Shown: positions 6,631 to 15,518, counted from the stretch's first letter. The stretch is DNA of 23,678 bases from Actinomycetes bacterium (GCA_023417985.1 JAEZDV010000239.1:1-23678), one strand, 5' to 3'. The notes: a model not told the origin generated them from the sequence alone. Made by a program: numbers and translations.

Positions 6631-7185
6631 CGGGTGGGAGTGGACCGAGCGGTATCCGGCACAGCCGGAGATCCTGCGTTGCCTGAACTTCGCCGCCGAC
6701 CGGCTGGATGTGAAGAAGCACCTCCGGTTCCGTACCCGGGTCGACTCGGCTCGGTTCGGCGACCACACCGACCGGTGGACGGTCACCACCGACTCCGGAG
6801 ACGGCGCCGTCACCGTCGCCAAGTACTTCGTCACCGCGGTCGGCTGTCTGTCCACGTCGCAGACGATTTCTCGGTCCTGGCGAACGTCCGCGGCGCAACG
6901 TATCACACGGCGGACTGCCCGGTGAGGGCATTGACTTCACGGGCAAGCGGGTCGGGGTGATCGGCGCCGGTTCGTCCAGCGTCCAGGTGATCCTGCGCCG
7001 CCGAGCAGGCCGAGAAGCTGACCGTGGTCCACCGGACGCCCGCGTTCAGCCTCGACTGCGGCAACCGTCCCCTCACCGAGGATGAGAAGCGGGAGTTCAA
7101 GGAGAACATCGAGACCTTCGAGGCGACCTCGAAGACCACCCTGTCGGGTCGGTACACCCGCGTTAGGCAATCCTTATTTTGATAC
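6630..7185 (+). pseudogene. Baeyer-Villiger-type flavin monooxygenase, internal fragment
   Basis: Segments in successive frames match the middle of NADPH- and FAD-dependent Baeyer-Villiger monooxygenases: EWTERYPAQPEILRCLNFAA, the RFRTRV strand, AKYFVTAVGCLS (the conserved TAVG box), then ATYHTADCP in a second frame, GIDFTGKRVGVIGAGSSSVQ (NADPH-binding Rossmann motif GxGxxS near 6963) and AEQAEKLTVVHRTPAF in a further frame. It lacks the N-terminal FAD Rossmann fold and ends about 60 residues after the NADPH motif, at SGRYTRVRQSLF-stop. At least three frame changes are visible, so it is dead. Such enzymes are abundant in Rhodococcus, and the fragment abuts the transposase remnant directly. 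Confidence 0.85.
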
Positions 7186-7212
7186 TTTGATGCAGACTCC
7201 GCCATAAACGGC

Positions 7213-7239
7213 AAACCACCCCTCGGGGAGGGGTGGTTT
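7213..7239. terminator. Rho-independent-type hairpin
   Basis: AAACCACCCCTC pairs perfectly with GAGGGGTGGTTT across a three-base loop. The A-rich and T-rich ends give a U tract in either direction. It lies 34 bases past the stop of the minus-strand DUF5655 gene and also closes the monooxygenase scar. Confidence 0.8.
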
Positions 7240-7272
7240 CGCAGGGGAGGGGAGGGTAACTCTAGGGTGGAA

Positions 7273-7632
7273 CTAGCGGCGCGGCTCCGCGGCCGTCGCG
7301 TACGCCTCGTCCAGCAGTTCCGCCAGGTGGTCGTCGAAGTCGCCGCCCGCCGAGAGACTCAAGCGATGCGTCGTGATGGGCCCGGTGGGGAAGGCTTCGC
7401 GCAGCGCCGCGTGATGCACCCGCCGGGGAAGGTCGAGGGCGACCTCGAGCTTCGATGCGTAGACGAACGCGGCAGCGAATACGCGGTCACGGCACCACCA
7501 CGAGACCTCCGACGCGTGAACGCGTTCCTCGACGTCGTCGCCGAGCGCGAGGACCAAGGCGCGGAATCGCAGGAAGGCGTCGACCGCAGCCGGTTCCTTG
7601 TCCGCCAGGTAGTCGTCGACCGTGGCGTACAT
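7273..7632 (-). CDS. DUF5655 domain-containing protein
   Basis: A 119-residue soluble protein. Features of the DUF5655 fold are visible: an N-terminal helix (PAAVDAFLRFRALVLALG), then VEERVHASEVSWWCRDRVFA (in the family, the V...V....VS....R.FA strand pair), LEVALDLP, and a C-terminal LSLSAGGDFDDHLAELLDEA helix. The domain's activity is not established; it is often found alone or at the end of restriction-type proteins. ATG 7632 is preferred over upstream starts because GAGGAG lies five bases before it. The upstream neighbour on the same strand is the SURF1 gene, ending at 7667, so co-transcription is likely; a strong terminator follows. Confidence 0.8.
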   Translation of the reverse strand: MYATVDDYLADKEPAAVDAFLRFRALVLALGDDVEERVHASEVSWWCRDRVFAAAFVYASKLEVALDLPRRVHHAALREAFPTGPITTHRLSLSAGGDFDDHLAELLDEAYATAAEPRR

Positions 7633-7666
7633 CAAAGCTCCTCGGAACAGCGGTCGAGGCGGCCCG

Positions 7667-8569
7667 TCACCGTGAGCGACCGTAACGGTCGGCGAGCTTG
7701 TCCTCACGGGAGGGAGACGCCGCGGGAGCAGCGGTCACCGCGTCGGCCGATGCCGGCTCAGCAGGGACGCCGTCGGCAGGCGCATCGCTGTCCTGCTCCC
7801 GGCTGTCCGACGCGTCGGAGTCCGGCCGGGTCTTGGCCTTCCGGCGTTCGCGGATCTCCGCCCATGCAAAGTAACCGAGACCGAGCGGCGCCATGATGCC
7901 GAACGCGAGCCACTGGAGACCGTAGGACAGGTACGGACCCGCATCGAGCTGAGGCAGCGGTATGACGCCGAGTCCGCCGGGCTGACCGTCGTCGAGTTGC
8001 AGGTACACGTCCTCGAGCGGGAGTCCGGTGACCTGAGCGACCTGAGGGGCGTCGATGAAGTAGACCTGCTGGTATCCCGCGTCGGTGAAGGGATCCTTGC
8101 CGGCGACCGTGCCCTCCGACATCCGGATCCGGGCATCGAGAGTTACTTCCCCGGTAGGTGCGGCCGGCACTTCGGGAACCGCGGTGCCCTGCACCGGGCG
8201 CACGAAGCCGCGGTTGACGAGGATCATCCGGCCGTCGTCGAACTCGAACGGGGTGAGCACCTCGTACGCGGGGCGTCCGTCGATGTTGCGCAACCGCACG
8301 AGCACGTCGGAATCGGGGAGATACGAGCCCTGCGCGACCACTCGACGCCACTCGTCGTCGGCTGTCGGCCCGCCGCCATCGAGAAGATCACGCACCGGTA
8401 CCGGTTCTTCCGACATGGACGCGGCGAGGCGATCGTTGCGTTCCTGGGTGCTGTCGTTCTTGCCCAACTGCCACGGGGCGAGAACGGTGAAGCACGCGTA
8501 TGCGAAGCCGCCGACCACCACGGCCAGAACGATCCAGCTCGGACGGAGGAGAAACGACAATCGGCGCAC
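7667..8569 (-). CDS. SURF1-family cytochrome oxidase biogenesis protein
   Basis: A 300-residue membrane protein involved, by family, in assembly of the heme centre of cytochrome c oxidase. It has the SURF1 plan: an N-terminal membrane helix (residues about 11-30, WIVLAVVVGGFAYACFTVLA) directly followed by the conserved WQLGKNDSTQERN segment, a large extracytoplasmic domain containing RNIDGRPAYEVLTPF and MILVNRGFVRP, and a second helix near 220-245 (LSYGLQWLAFGIMAPLGLGY). The charged, disordered C-terminal tail of about 55 residues is typical of actinobacterial versions. GTG 8569 is chosen because it starts just before the first helix; it lies 28 bases after the tyrosine phosphatase gene, matching the order seen in mycobacteria (Rv2234-Rv2235). 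Confidence 0.93.
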   Translation of the reverse strand: MRRLSFLLRPSWIVLAVVVGGFAYACFTVLAPWQLGKNDSTQERNDRLAASMSEEPVPVRDLLDGGGPTADDEWRRVVAQGSYLPDSDVLVRLRNIDGRPAYEVLTPFEFDDGRMILVNRGFVRPVQGTAVPEVPAAPTGEVTLDARIRMSEGTVAGKDPFTDAGYQQVYFIDAPQVAQVTGLPLEDVYLQLDDGQPGGLGVIPLPQLDAGPYLSYGLQWLAFGIMAPLGLGYFAWAEIRERRKAKTRPDSDASDSREQDSDAPADGVPAEPASADAVTAAPAASPSREDKLADRYGRSR

Positions 8570-8597
8570 GAGTCCACGGTAGACGGTGAGGTGGGTC

Positions 8598-9068
8598 TCA
8601 GTGTTGTCGCACCCAGGCGAGCAGACCGGGAATCGCCGCCTCGATCTGCTCTCGGACGAGTTCGAAATCGGGGAGCCCGCCGTAGTACGGATCGGGCACC
8701 GAATCGTCGTCGGCATCCGGATCCAGCGATCGCAGCAGCACACGTCGTTCCGCCGGTACACCCAGGTGTGCCAGCGTCCGGTCGTGCTGGGTCGTCATCG
8801 CCACCACGAGGTCTGCCGAAAGATGGGACGGGCCGAGTTCCGCCGCGACGTGCCCGGTCGGGTAGCCGTGCCGCTGGAGCACGGCATTGGTCCGAGGGTC
8901 GGCCTCGGACCCGACGTGCCAGCCGTGGGTTCCGGCGCTGGTCACCCGCACGCGGTCACCGAGTCCTTCACGTCGCACGTGCTCGGCGAACATCTTTTCG
9001 GCCATCGGTGACCGGCAGATGTTGCCGGTGCACACGAACGTCACGTGCACCACGTCGTCAGCGGCCAC
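8598..9068 (-). CDS. ptpA: Low-molecular-weight protein tyrosine phosphatase
   Basis: A 156-residue phosphatase with the full catalytic set: P-loop VCTGNICRS near the N-terminus (Cys13, Arg19, Ser20) and the general-acid loop DPYYGG (Asp126, followed by the Tyr pair). It dephosphorylates phosphotyrosine through a cysteinyl-phosphate intermediate; in pathogenic mycobacteria the orthologue acts on host targets, a role that need not apply here. The GTG start at 9068 overlaps the end of the HAD gene by 11 bases, so the two are translationally coupled. In M. tuberculosis the neighbouring HAD-type protein PtkA is reported to phosphorylate PtpA, so the pairing suggests a functional link. Confidence 0.93.
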   Translation of the reverse strand: MAADDVVHVTFVCTGNICRSPMAEKMFAEHVRREGLGDRVRVTSAGTHGWHVGSEADPRTNAVLQRHGYPTGHVAAELGPSHLSADLVVAMTTQHDRTLAHLGVPAERRVLLRSLDPDADDDSVPDPYYGGLPDFELVREQIEAAIPGLLAWVRQH

Positions 9069-9747
9069 CCGTCAGCACCTCACGCAGTTCGTCGACGCTG
9101 GTCGCGACGCAGGCGGCGGCCTGCGCCTCGGTGGCGTCGCCGTAACCCCATTCGACGAAGACCGTCGGGATGCCCCAACGTCCCGCACCGTGAATGTCGT
9201 GCTCGCGGTCGCCGACCATCACAACCCCCGTGGTGCCGCCCTCGACGGGGCGGATGTCGAGGGCCTCGAGGCTGTGTGCGACGACGGCGGACTTCGTGCG
9301 GCGCGTTCCGTCGTCGCTGGCCCCGCCGATGAATTCGAAGTAGGAGGCGAGGCCGAAGTGCTCGAGGATGCGCTCGGCGAACGTCTGCGATTTCGAGGTG
9401 GCGACGGCGAGCCGGCTGCCTGCGGCGCGCACCGCCTCCAGCACGGGCTCCACGCCCTCGAACACGGCGTTCTCGGCCCAGCCGGTCGCCGAGTAGTACT
9501 CGCGGTAGGCCGCGATTCCGGCGGCGATCTGTTGCTCGTCGAGCCCGAGTTCGATCAGGCTGTCGCGCATGGGCGGGCCCAGCAGACGATGGAGGTTGCC
9601 CGTGGGCGGGGCGAATCCGACCGTGTCGGCGGCGTGGAGGAATCCCTTGATCACACCCGTCGCGGAGTCTGTGAGCGTTCCGTCGAGATCGAACAGGACA
9701 ACCGGGGCGGGCAGAAGCAGTGGCTGTGGTTCGACAAGAAGGGTCAC
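9058..9747 (-). CDS. HAD-superfamily hydrolase (PtkA/phosphoglycolate phosphatase-like)
   Basis: A 229-residue HAD protein of the Gph-like subgroup. Motif I is FDLDGTLTDS with nucleophile Asp20 and acid Asp22; motif II is the Ser/Thr in LAVATSKSQ; motif III is the Lys in RRTKSAVV; motif IV is MVGDREHDIHGA. An alpha-helical cap lies between motifs I and II (about residues 30-100). All residues needed for phosphatase chemistry are present. By position and neighbours it corresponds to mycobacterial PtkA (Rv2232), described as a tyrosine kinase acting with PtpA, but the sequence alone supports only phosphotransfer. It is the first gene of the HAD-ptpA-SURF1 run and is divergent from the NIF3-like gene, with a 76-bp shared promoter region. 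Confidence 0.9.
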   Translation of the reverse strand: MTLLVEPQPLLLPAPVVLFDLDGTLTDSATGVIKGFLHAADTVGFAPPTGNLHRLLGPPMRDSLIELGLDEQQIAAGIAAYREYYSATGWAENAVFEGVEPVLEAVRAAGSRLAVATSKSQTFAERILEHFGLASYFEFIGGASDDGTRRTKSAVVAHSLEALDIRPVEGGTTGVVMVGDREHDIHGAGRWGIPTVFVEWGYGDATEAQAAACVATSVDELREVLTGGR

Positions 9748-9823
9748 GCATCCATTGTCCCTGCTTCGGCGGAACCGTGCCGCGTAGGGTCGTCGGCACA
9801 GCTACCACAACCCAGGAGGACAC

Positions 9824-10969
9824 GTGACTGCGCCGTCGCTGCGTGAGGTGATCGACGTACTCGACACGGCGTACCCGCCGTCGCTCGCCGAGGGCTGGGA
9901 TTCGGTCGGGTTGGTGTCGGGCGACCCCGACGATCCGGTCCGCAAGGTGCTTTTGGCGGTCGACGCGACCGCAGCGGTCGTCGACGAAGCACTCGAGTGG
10001 GGCGCGCAGTTGCTGCTCGTGCACCATCCGCTGTTGCTGCGCGGCGTCGATACGGTCGGCGCGCACACGCCGAAGGGTGCACTGATCCATCGGCTCATCC
10101 GTGGTGGATGTGCACTGTTCACGGCGCACACCAACGCCGATCGTGCGAATCCGGGCGTATCCGACGCCCTGGCCGCGGCGCTCGGACTCACCGGTCTGCG
10201 ACCGCTCGAGCCGAAGCCGGAGGCTGCCACCGACAAATGGGTGGTGATGGTGCCGTCGGGCTCCGCCGACACGGTCCGGCAGGCGCTGTTCGAAGCCGGG
10301 GCAGGGGCTCTCGGCAATTACACGGAATGCTCCTGGACCACCTCGGGAACCGGGCAGTTCCGTCCCGTCGGTGCGGCCGACCCCGCCCTCGGTACCGTCG
10401 GGGAACTCGAGCGCGTCGAGGAAGACCGTATCGAGGTGATCGCGCCGCGTCGATCCCGCTCCCAGGTGCTCGCTGCGCTGCGCAGCGCGCATCCGTACGA
10501 GGAACCCGCGTTCGATGTGCTCGAACTCGCCGGACTTCCGAGTGTTCGCGGTCTGGGACGAGTGGGGGAGCTTCCCGAGACGGTGACACTGACCGAGTTC
10601 GCCGAATCGGTCGCGGCGGCGCTGCCCGCGACCGTGTGGGGGGTGCGTGCCGCAGGCGACCCGGAACGCCCGATCCGGACGGTCGCGGTATGCGGAGGAT
10701 CGGGCGACTCGTTCCTCGCCACGGCCGCGGCGCTCGGCGTGGACGCGTACGTGACCGCCGACCTGCGTCACCACCCGGCCGACGAGCATCTGCGTGCGGG
10801 TGGCCCCGCGCTCGTCGACGTCGCGCACTGGGCGAGCGAGTATCCGTGGTGTGCCCAGGCGCGGGACGTTATCGACGCGTCTTTCGCGGCCCGTGACGGC
10901 TGGGAGACTCGGGTGAGCCGGCTGCGGACCGATCCGTGGACGACCGCCGCCGTGCGCGCGGTACCGTAA
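9824..10969 (+). CDS. NIF3-like dinuclear metal-centre protein
   Basis: A 381-residue member of the NIF3/YbgI/DUF34 family. The first half carries the metal ligands LVHHPLLLRG (His67, His68) and FTAHTNADRANPG (His102, Asp106); the last part supplies VDVAHWASEYP (His335, Glu339). Between them (about 130-245) lies the CutA/PII-like insert seen in longer bacterial members, with SAHPYEEPAFDV. Members form toroidal hexamers with two metals per subunit; they have been linked to GTP cyclohydrolase I type 2 naming and to metal or nucleotide housekeeping, without firm function. The start is GTG 9824, with GGAGGA closely upstream. It matches Rv2230c in context. A 77-bp gap separates it from the zinc-ribbon gene, so an operon is likely. 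Confidence 0.93.
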   Translation: MTAPSLREVIDVLDTAYPPSLAEGWDSVGLVSGDPDDPVRKVLLAVDATAAVVDEALEWGAQLLLVHHPLLLRGVDTVGAHTPKGALIHRLIRGGCALFTAHTNADRANPGVSDALAAALGLTGLRPLEPKPEAATDKWVVMVPSGSADTVRQALFEAGAGALGNYTECSWTTSGTGQFRPVGAADPALGTVGELERVEEDRIEVIAPRRSRSQVLAALRSAHPYEEPAFDVLELAGLPSVRGLGRVGELPETVTLTEFAESVAAALPATVWGVRAAGDPERPIRTVAVCGGSGDSFLATAAALGVDAYVTADLRHHPADEHLRAGGPALVDVAHWASEYPWCAQARDVIDASFAARDGWETRVSRLRTDPWTTAAVRAVP

Positions 10970-11046
10970 TCAGCTACGACCCGTCTCCGGGGCTTGCCCG
11001 TCCACCCCGGCCCATCGATGCCCCACCGAAAGCAGGAACCACCCGA

Positions 11047-11784
11047 GTGAACGTCGAATCCGCAGTGCAGGCCAAGCTTCTGTCTCTCGCCGCCGTGGAC
11101 GCCGAGCTGAATCGCCATGCGCACCGCCGTCGTACGCTGCCCGAACAGCAGACGGTGGACCGGCTCCAGTCCGACCGCAATGCGCGGAAGGATGCGGCGG
11201 TGGCCGTCGAGATCATCCTGGACGACCTCGATCGCGACATCCGCAAGCTCGAGGGGGAGATCGAAGCGGTGCGCATGCGCGCCCAGCGGGATCGGACGAT
11301 GCTCGAGAGCGGCTCGGTCGGTTCGAAGCAGCTCACCGAACTGCAGCACGAGCTGGGAAGCCTCGAACGACGCCAGGCTGCGCTCGAGGACGACCTGCTC
11401 GAGGTGATGGAACGTCGCGAGGCGTCGAAGGGCGACCATGATCACGCCGGCGCGCAGGTGTCGCAGATCGACGACCAGCTCTCCGATGCGACACGTGCTC
11501 GCGACGAAGCTCTCGCCGACATCGACGTGGCCGAGCAGCGGTGCCGCAGCGACCGTGCGGCACTGATCGCGGTACTGCCCGAGGATCTTGTCGCCTTGTA
11601 CGAGAAGCAGCGCGAACAGAGCGGAATCGGTGCGGCGTTGCTGCAGGGGCGTCGCTGCGGTGCGTGCCGACTCGAGCTCGACCGCGGTGAGATCGCCCGG
11701 ATCGCGTCCGCACCCGCCGACGCGCTCGTGCGTTGCCCGGAGTGCAACTCGATCTTGGTGCGCACCAAGGAATCCGGACTGTGA
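11047..11784 (+). CDS. Coiled-coil C4-type zinc-ribbon protein (Rv2229c-like)
   Basis: A 245-residue protein: residues about 8-190 form a long charged coiled-coil hairpin rich in heptad Leu, Glu and Arg (for example LDRDIRKLEGEIEAV and LTELQHELGSLERRQAALED), and the C-terminus holds a four-cysteine zinc ribbon, CGAC (204, 207) and CPEC (230, 233). The plan is the same as Helicobacter HP0958/FlgZ and M. smegmatis MSMEG_4306; in non-flagellated actinobacteria the role is unknown, with nucleic-acid binding proposed. The GTG start at 11047 is preferred since the preceding in-frame sequence looks like leader. The stop overlaps the next gene's start (GTGA at 11781-11784), giving tight coupling to the RNase H/phosphatase gene. 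Confidence 0.92.
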   Translation: MNVESAVQAKLLSLAAVDAELNRHAHRRRTLPEQQTVDRLQSDRNARKDAAVAVEIILDDLDRDIRKLEGEIEAVRMRAQRDRTMLESGSVGSKQLTELQHELGSLERRQAALEDDLLEVMERREASKGDHDHAGAQVSQIDDQLSDATRARDEALADIDVAEQRCRSDRAALIAVLPEDLVALYEKQREQSGIGAALLQGRRCGACRLELDRGEIARIASAPADALVRCPECNSILVRTKESGL

Positions 11785-12950
11785 CCCGGGTCGTCGTCGA
11801 AGCCGACGGCGGCTCGAGAGGTAACCCGGGGCCGGCCGGCTACGGAGCTGTGGTGTTCGACGGCGACCACCGGACCGTCCTCGCCGAGCGTCACGCGAGC
11901 ATCGGGCGGGCCACCAACAATGTCGCCGAATACCGGGGACTGCTCGCGGGCCTGACCGCCGCCGCGGAACTCGGTGCGGACGAGGTGGACGTCCGGATGG
12001 ATTCCAAGCTCGTCGTGGAGCAGATGTCGGGTCGCTGGAAGGTCAAGCATCCGGACATGATTCCGCTCGCAGCGGCAGCGCGGGAGGCGGCTGCGAAGTT
12101 CCGCCGCGTGGAGTACATGTGGATTCCGCGCGCCGAGAACGCGTACGCCGATCGTCTCGCGAACGTGGCCATGGACGCTGCTGCCGAGGCGCTCCTCGCG
12201 GGAACGGATGCCCCGGTTACCCCAGCGTCACCGGTCGACGCAGAGTTGCCGATCGCACAGTTGCCGGCTGTTACTGCGTCGCCGTCGCATGCCCCTGCGA
12301 ATTCGGCACCCACGTCGCCGGGCTGGACCGGGGCGACCGGTTCGCCGACCCGATTGCTTCTGCTGCGGCACGGTCAGACAGCGCTGTCGGTGGAACGCCG
12401 GTACTCCGGCCGAGGCAATCCACTGCTGACCGAACTCGGTCGCGAACAAGCCACGGCCGCCGCCCGCCGGATCGGGGCACGTGGTGGCATCGCCGCCGTG
12501 GTGTCGTCGCCTCTCGGACGTGCCCGCGAAACCGCCACCGCGGTCGCCGACGCGCTGGATCTGCCGGTGACGGTGCACAGCGGTCTCATCGAAACCGACT
12601 TCGGGCAGTGGGAGGGACTCACGTTCGGTGAGGCCGCCGAACGTGACCCGGAGATCCATCGGGCGTGGCTCGGTGACACGTCGGTGCGTCCGCCCGGTGG
12701 TGAGAGCTTCGACGAGGTGCACGCACGGATCGTCGGCGTGCGAGATGATCTCGTCGCCGAGTTCGGTGGTGCGACGGTGCTGGTCGTATCGCACGTCACC
12801 CCGATCAAAACGTTCCTGCGCCTCGCGCTGGATTCGGGCCCGTCCCTGCTCTACCGCCTGCATCTCGATCTCGCGTCGCTGAGCATCGCGGAGTTCTACC
12901 CGGACGGCGGGTCCTCGGTGCGACTGGTCAACGACACCTCGCACCTGTGA
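11781..12950 (+). CDS. Bifunctional RNase HI / histidine phosphatase
   Basis: A 389-residue fusion. Residues 1-135 are a type I RNase H: VVVEADGGSRGNPGPAG with Asp9, NNVAEYRGL with Glu50, MDSKLVV with Asp74, and ENAYADRLAN with Asp124, the complete DEDD set; it cleaves RNA in RNA-DNA hybrids. An Ala/Pro-rich linker runs to about 190. Residues 191-389 are a histidine phosphatase with LLLRHGQT (Arg196, nucleophile His197), the ETDFGQWEG loop and VVSHVTPIK carrying the second His. The family counterpart is Rv2228c, whose phosphatase half has been reported to dephosphorylate alpha-ribazole phosphate (CobC activity). Here no separate cobC lies next to it. The start overlaps the zinc-ribbon stop, so the genes are co-translated. 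Confidence 0.95.
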   Translation: MTRVVVEADGGSRGNPGPAGYGAVVFDGDHRTVLAERHASIGRATNNVAEYRGLLAGLTAAAELGADEVDVRMDSKLVVEQMSGRWKVKHPDMIPLAAAAREAAAKFRRVEYMWIPRAENAYADRLANVAMDAAAEALLAGTDAPVTPASPVDAELPIAQLPAVTASPSHAPANSAPTSPGWTGATGSPTRLLLLRHGQTALSVERRYSGRGNPLLTELGREQATAAARRIGARGGIAAVVSSPLGRARETATAVADALDLPVTVHSGLIETDFGQWEGLTFGEAAERDPEIHRAWLGDTSVRPPGGESFDEVHARIVGVRDDLVAEFGGATVLVVSHVTPIKTFLRLALDSGPSLLYRLHLDLASLSIAEFYPDGGSSVRLVNDTSHL

Positions 12951-13000
12951 CTTCCGGCGTCGAGAGCCGACGCCCGATCCGCGGAACGTGAACGAAAAAA

Positions 13001-13040
13001 GTGGCCGCGCAGGCATGTCGGGGGGTGCCTGCGTGGCCAC
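13001..13040 (-). terminator. Terminator of the secreted lipase gene
   Basis: The arms GTGGCCGCGCAGGCA and TGCCTGCGTGGCCAC pair with a single bulged base around a 10-base loop. On the minus strand the hairpin is followed by TTTTTTCG, so it is a textbook intrinsic terminator for the lipase gene ending at 13106; it may also stop readthrough from the RNase H gene. Confidence 0.85.
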
Positions 13041-13105
13041 TCACCTCGTGTATCGCTGCGATCGACGGGGTGTTACCGATCACACGCGCATTTTCCGGAA
13101 GTTTT

Positions 13106-14365
13106 TCAGGGAGTGCAATTCGACGCGGCGGGCGCCCCGGCAAACCGCTGATCGAGCCAGTCCATACCCTCCACCAGAGCGGGGAAAAGCCCGACGACGT
13201 GCCCGAAACCGGTCTTGGTGAGCATCGGCGGCACGTCGTACCGCTGGTAGGTGACATTCGCTCCGGCCGCACACCACTTACCGACCATCGTGTCGACGCC
13301 GGAGACGAGAACGAAGTCGTCGCCGGTGGCCTGTGCCACGAACACGGGCGCGGACGGAGTCCGATTGCCGAGTTCCTGTTCGGCGACGAGCGAAGCCCAC
13401 GGCTCGTCGGAAAGATACTCGACGATGGGGCGGCCGTCGGCGGTGTAGCGGGTCGTCGAGGAGAACGGGTCGAGCAGCGGGGCGTCGAATACGCACGAAT
13501 TCTCCGCGCGGGCGAGGATGTCGAGCCCCGCCGGATTGAACACGCTCCGCATCTCGTCGGCGTGTTCCGGGTACGCGGCAATGAACCCGTTGACCACCCA
13601 TCCGATGCCGCCCGACAGGAGCGAACCGTCGCCGGCGACCGCCAGATCCCGAAGCGACGCGGGGGGTGATCCCGCAACCGAGCCGGCTACCGGCAGTTCC
13701 GGGGCGTAGGTAGGGGCGAGTTCGGCGGCCGACGCCGCAGCCATGCCGCCCTGTGAATAGCCCCAGAAGCCGATCGGGCCGTCCTCGTCCACACCGAGTT
13801 CTCCTAGCGAACGGGTGGCACGGGCGAGGTCGAGCATCGCGTGCCCCTGCGAGGCGCGGTTGAGATAGGGGTGGACACCGGCGGTGCCGAGTCCCTCGTA
13901 ATCGGTGACGGCGACTGCATATCCGCGCGCGAGGAGCGGACCGATCTGCAGGTGTTCGTACTCCTGCCCGAAGGTCATCAGTTTGGAGGGGGCGCACTGG
14001 TCGCCCATGCCTTGCGTGCCTGGCCCGACCACGACCGTGGGGCGGGGCCCGTCACCGGTCCACGGCAGCGAAGGCACGAGTACGGTGCCGACGACGGCGA
14101 CGGGCGTGCCGGTCGCGCTTTCGCTGCGATACATCACACGGGTGACCGAGGCGTCGAGTACAGCGGGCGTGCCGGGGATGATCGCGGCGACCGACGGAGC
14201 GGTGCGCACGACGTCGCCGGGCGACCCGGAACCCAGGTCGGGGGTGGCGTAGAAGTCGTCGGCCGGCGCGGCGGGCGGCGCCGGTTGGGCGGCAGCCGTA
14301 GCGGGCACGGTGAGGGCAAGTCCTGAAACAGCGGCTGCGGCGAGCAGCCCTGCGGCAATCCGCAT
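13106..14365 (-). CDS. Secreted lipase, LIP family (PF03583-type)
   Basis: A 419-residue exported alpha/beta hydrolase. A Sec signal peptide occupies residues 1-27 or so (MRIAAGLLAAAAVSGLALTV then PATAAAQP, with an AxA cleavage site). The mature part shows GPGTQGMGDQCAPS, the AVTDYEGLG strand, the nucleophile elbow GYSQGG (Ser204), an Asp candidate in QATGDDFVLV, and the His in FGHVVG near the end. Families of this type are the secretory lipases first described in Candida and common in mycolata, where they act on acyl esters outside the cell. The ATG at 14365 is preferred to ATG 14371 because GAAGGA sits five bases before it. The gene is transcribed alone and closed by a strong terminator. 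Confidence 0.9.
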   Translation of the reverse strand: MRIAAGLLAAAAVSGLALTVPATAAAQPAPPAAPADDFYATPDLGSGSPGDVVRTAPSVAAIIPGTPAVLDASVTRVMYRSESATGTPVAVVGTVLVPSLPWTGDGPRPTVVVGPGTQGMGDQCAPSKLMTFGQEYEHLQIGPLLARGYAVAVTDYEGLGTAGVHPYLNRASQGHAMLDLARATRSLGELGVDEDGPIGFWGYSQGGMAAASAAELAPTYAPELPVAGSVAGSPPASLRDLAVAGDGSLLSGGIGWVVNGFIAAYPEHADEMRSVFNPAGLDILARAENSCVFDAPLLDPFSSTTRYTADGRPIVEYLSDEPWASLVAEQELGNRTPSAPVFVAQATGDDFVLVSGVDTMVGKWCAAGANVTYQRYDVPPMLTKTGFGHVVGLFPALVEGMDWLDQRFAGAPAASNCTP

Positions 14366-14467
14366 GTACATCCTTCAGTCCGAACGGGGTCACCGCATCC
14401 GCGGCCTCGGGGGAGGGTATTCGGACTTGTGGAGCTGTTGAGGTGATTGCTCGCTTGTGGTGAGAAG

Positions 14468-14983
14468 TCACAGGAGCTTGCGAAGGGTTTTCAGATTTCG
14501 CGCAGTGGTGACAGCCTTGTAGCGACCCGCTCCGGTCTCTTTGCCCACGGTGCTGTCGAGCGTGTGCCCCTTTTCGACCTGCCAGTACAGCACGCCGTCT
14601 CCCCGCTGTATGCGTTCGACCTCGTCTTGGAGGACCTCGGTGGCGGCCAGTGCGTCGAGGGCGTCGGGATCGGACACGAAGACCACATAGGAGTGGTGGT
14701 CCTCTCGTTCGTCGAAGGGGTACGTCGCCACAAGGTCCGCAATCCGGGACTGTTCGACGACGAAGGTGTAGGCCTCGTAGCCGAATCGGTCGGTCAGTGC
14801 GGCTTCGAGGGCGGGTTTGAGTGCCGCGGCGCCGTCGTCGGAGTCGAAGAGCACGTTTCCCGACGCGAGGACCGTGCGGACATCTCGATGCCCGGCCGCG
14901 GAGAACATCTCCGCGAGATCGGCCATCTTGATCCGGATTCCGCCGACGTTGATCCCGCGCAGTAGTGCGACGTACCGAGTCAT
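14468..14983 (-). CDS. DUF1697 domain-containing protein
   Basis: A 171-residue soluble protein with the family's hallmarks: the N-terminal MTRYVALLRGINVGG, then KMADLAEMFSAAG, RTVLASGNVLFDS, and YVVFVSDPD. The C-terminal GDGVLYWQVEKG and KAVTTARNLKTLRKLL complete the usual length, so it is intact. The domain has two ferredoxin-like halves; its biochemical role is not known. ATG 14983 is used; a GTG nine bases upstream is also in frame. No coupling to neighbours: the lipase lies downstream beyond about 100 bp, and rnpB is divergent upstream. Confidence 0.93.
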   Translation of the reverse strand: MTRYVALLRGINVGGIRIKMADLAEMFSAAGHRDVRTVLASGNVLFDSDDGAAALKPALEAALTDRFGYEAYTFVVEQSRIADLVATYPFDEREDHHSYVVFVSDPDALDALAATEVLQDEVERIQRGDGVLYWQVEKGHTLDSTVGKETGAGRYKAVTTARNLKTLRKLL

Positions 14984-15087
14984 GGCGTTCACGGTAATGC
15001 GCCAGGTGCGGGCAGCGCGGCAGATCCGTGACGGCCCGGCCGGGGTTCGCGGATCGGGGTCTGTGCGGCCGGGATCCGGGGAGGCGC

Positions 15088-15093
15088 TACGCT
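15088..15093 (+). promoter_or_regulatory. Candidate -10 element of rnpB
   Basis: TACGCT fits the actinobacterial TANNNT pattern and ends five bases before the predicted 5' end of the RNase P RNA at about 15098-15100. I see no convincing -35 hexamer. Confidence 0.5.
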
Positions 15094-15097
15094 GTCC

Positions 15098-15518
<421 letters not shown>

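Noticed and set aside
5809..6906. 365-codon minus-strand frame
   Set aside because: Antisense to the transposase and monooxygenase fragments and out of frame with the membrane protein; Arg/Pro/Ser-rich composition typical of a high-GC shadow.
9080..10828. 582-codon minus-strand frame
   Set aside because: Antisense to the NIF3-like gene, then out of frame with the HAD gene; low-complexity Arg-rich sequence with no motifs.
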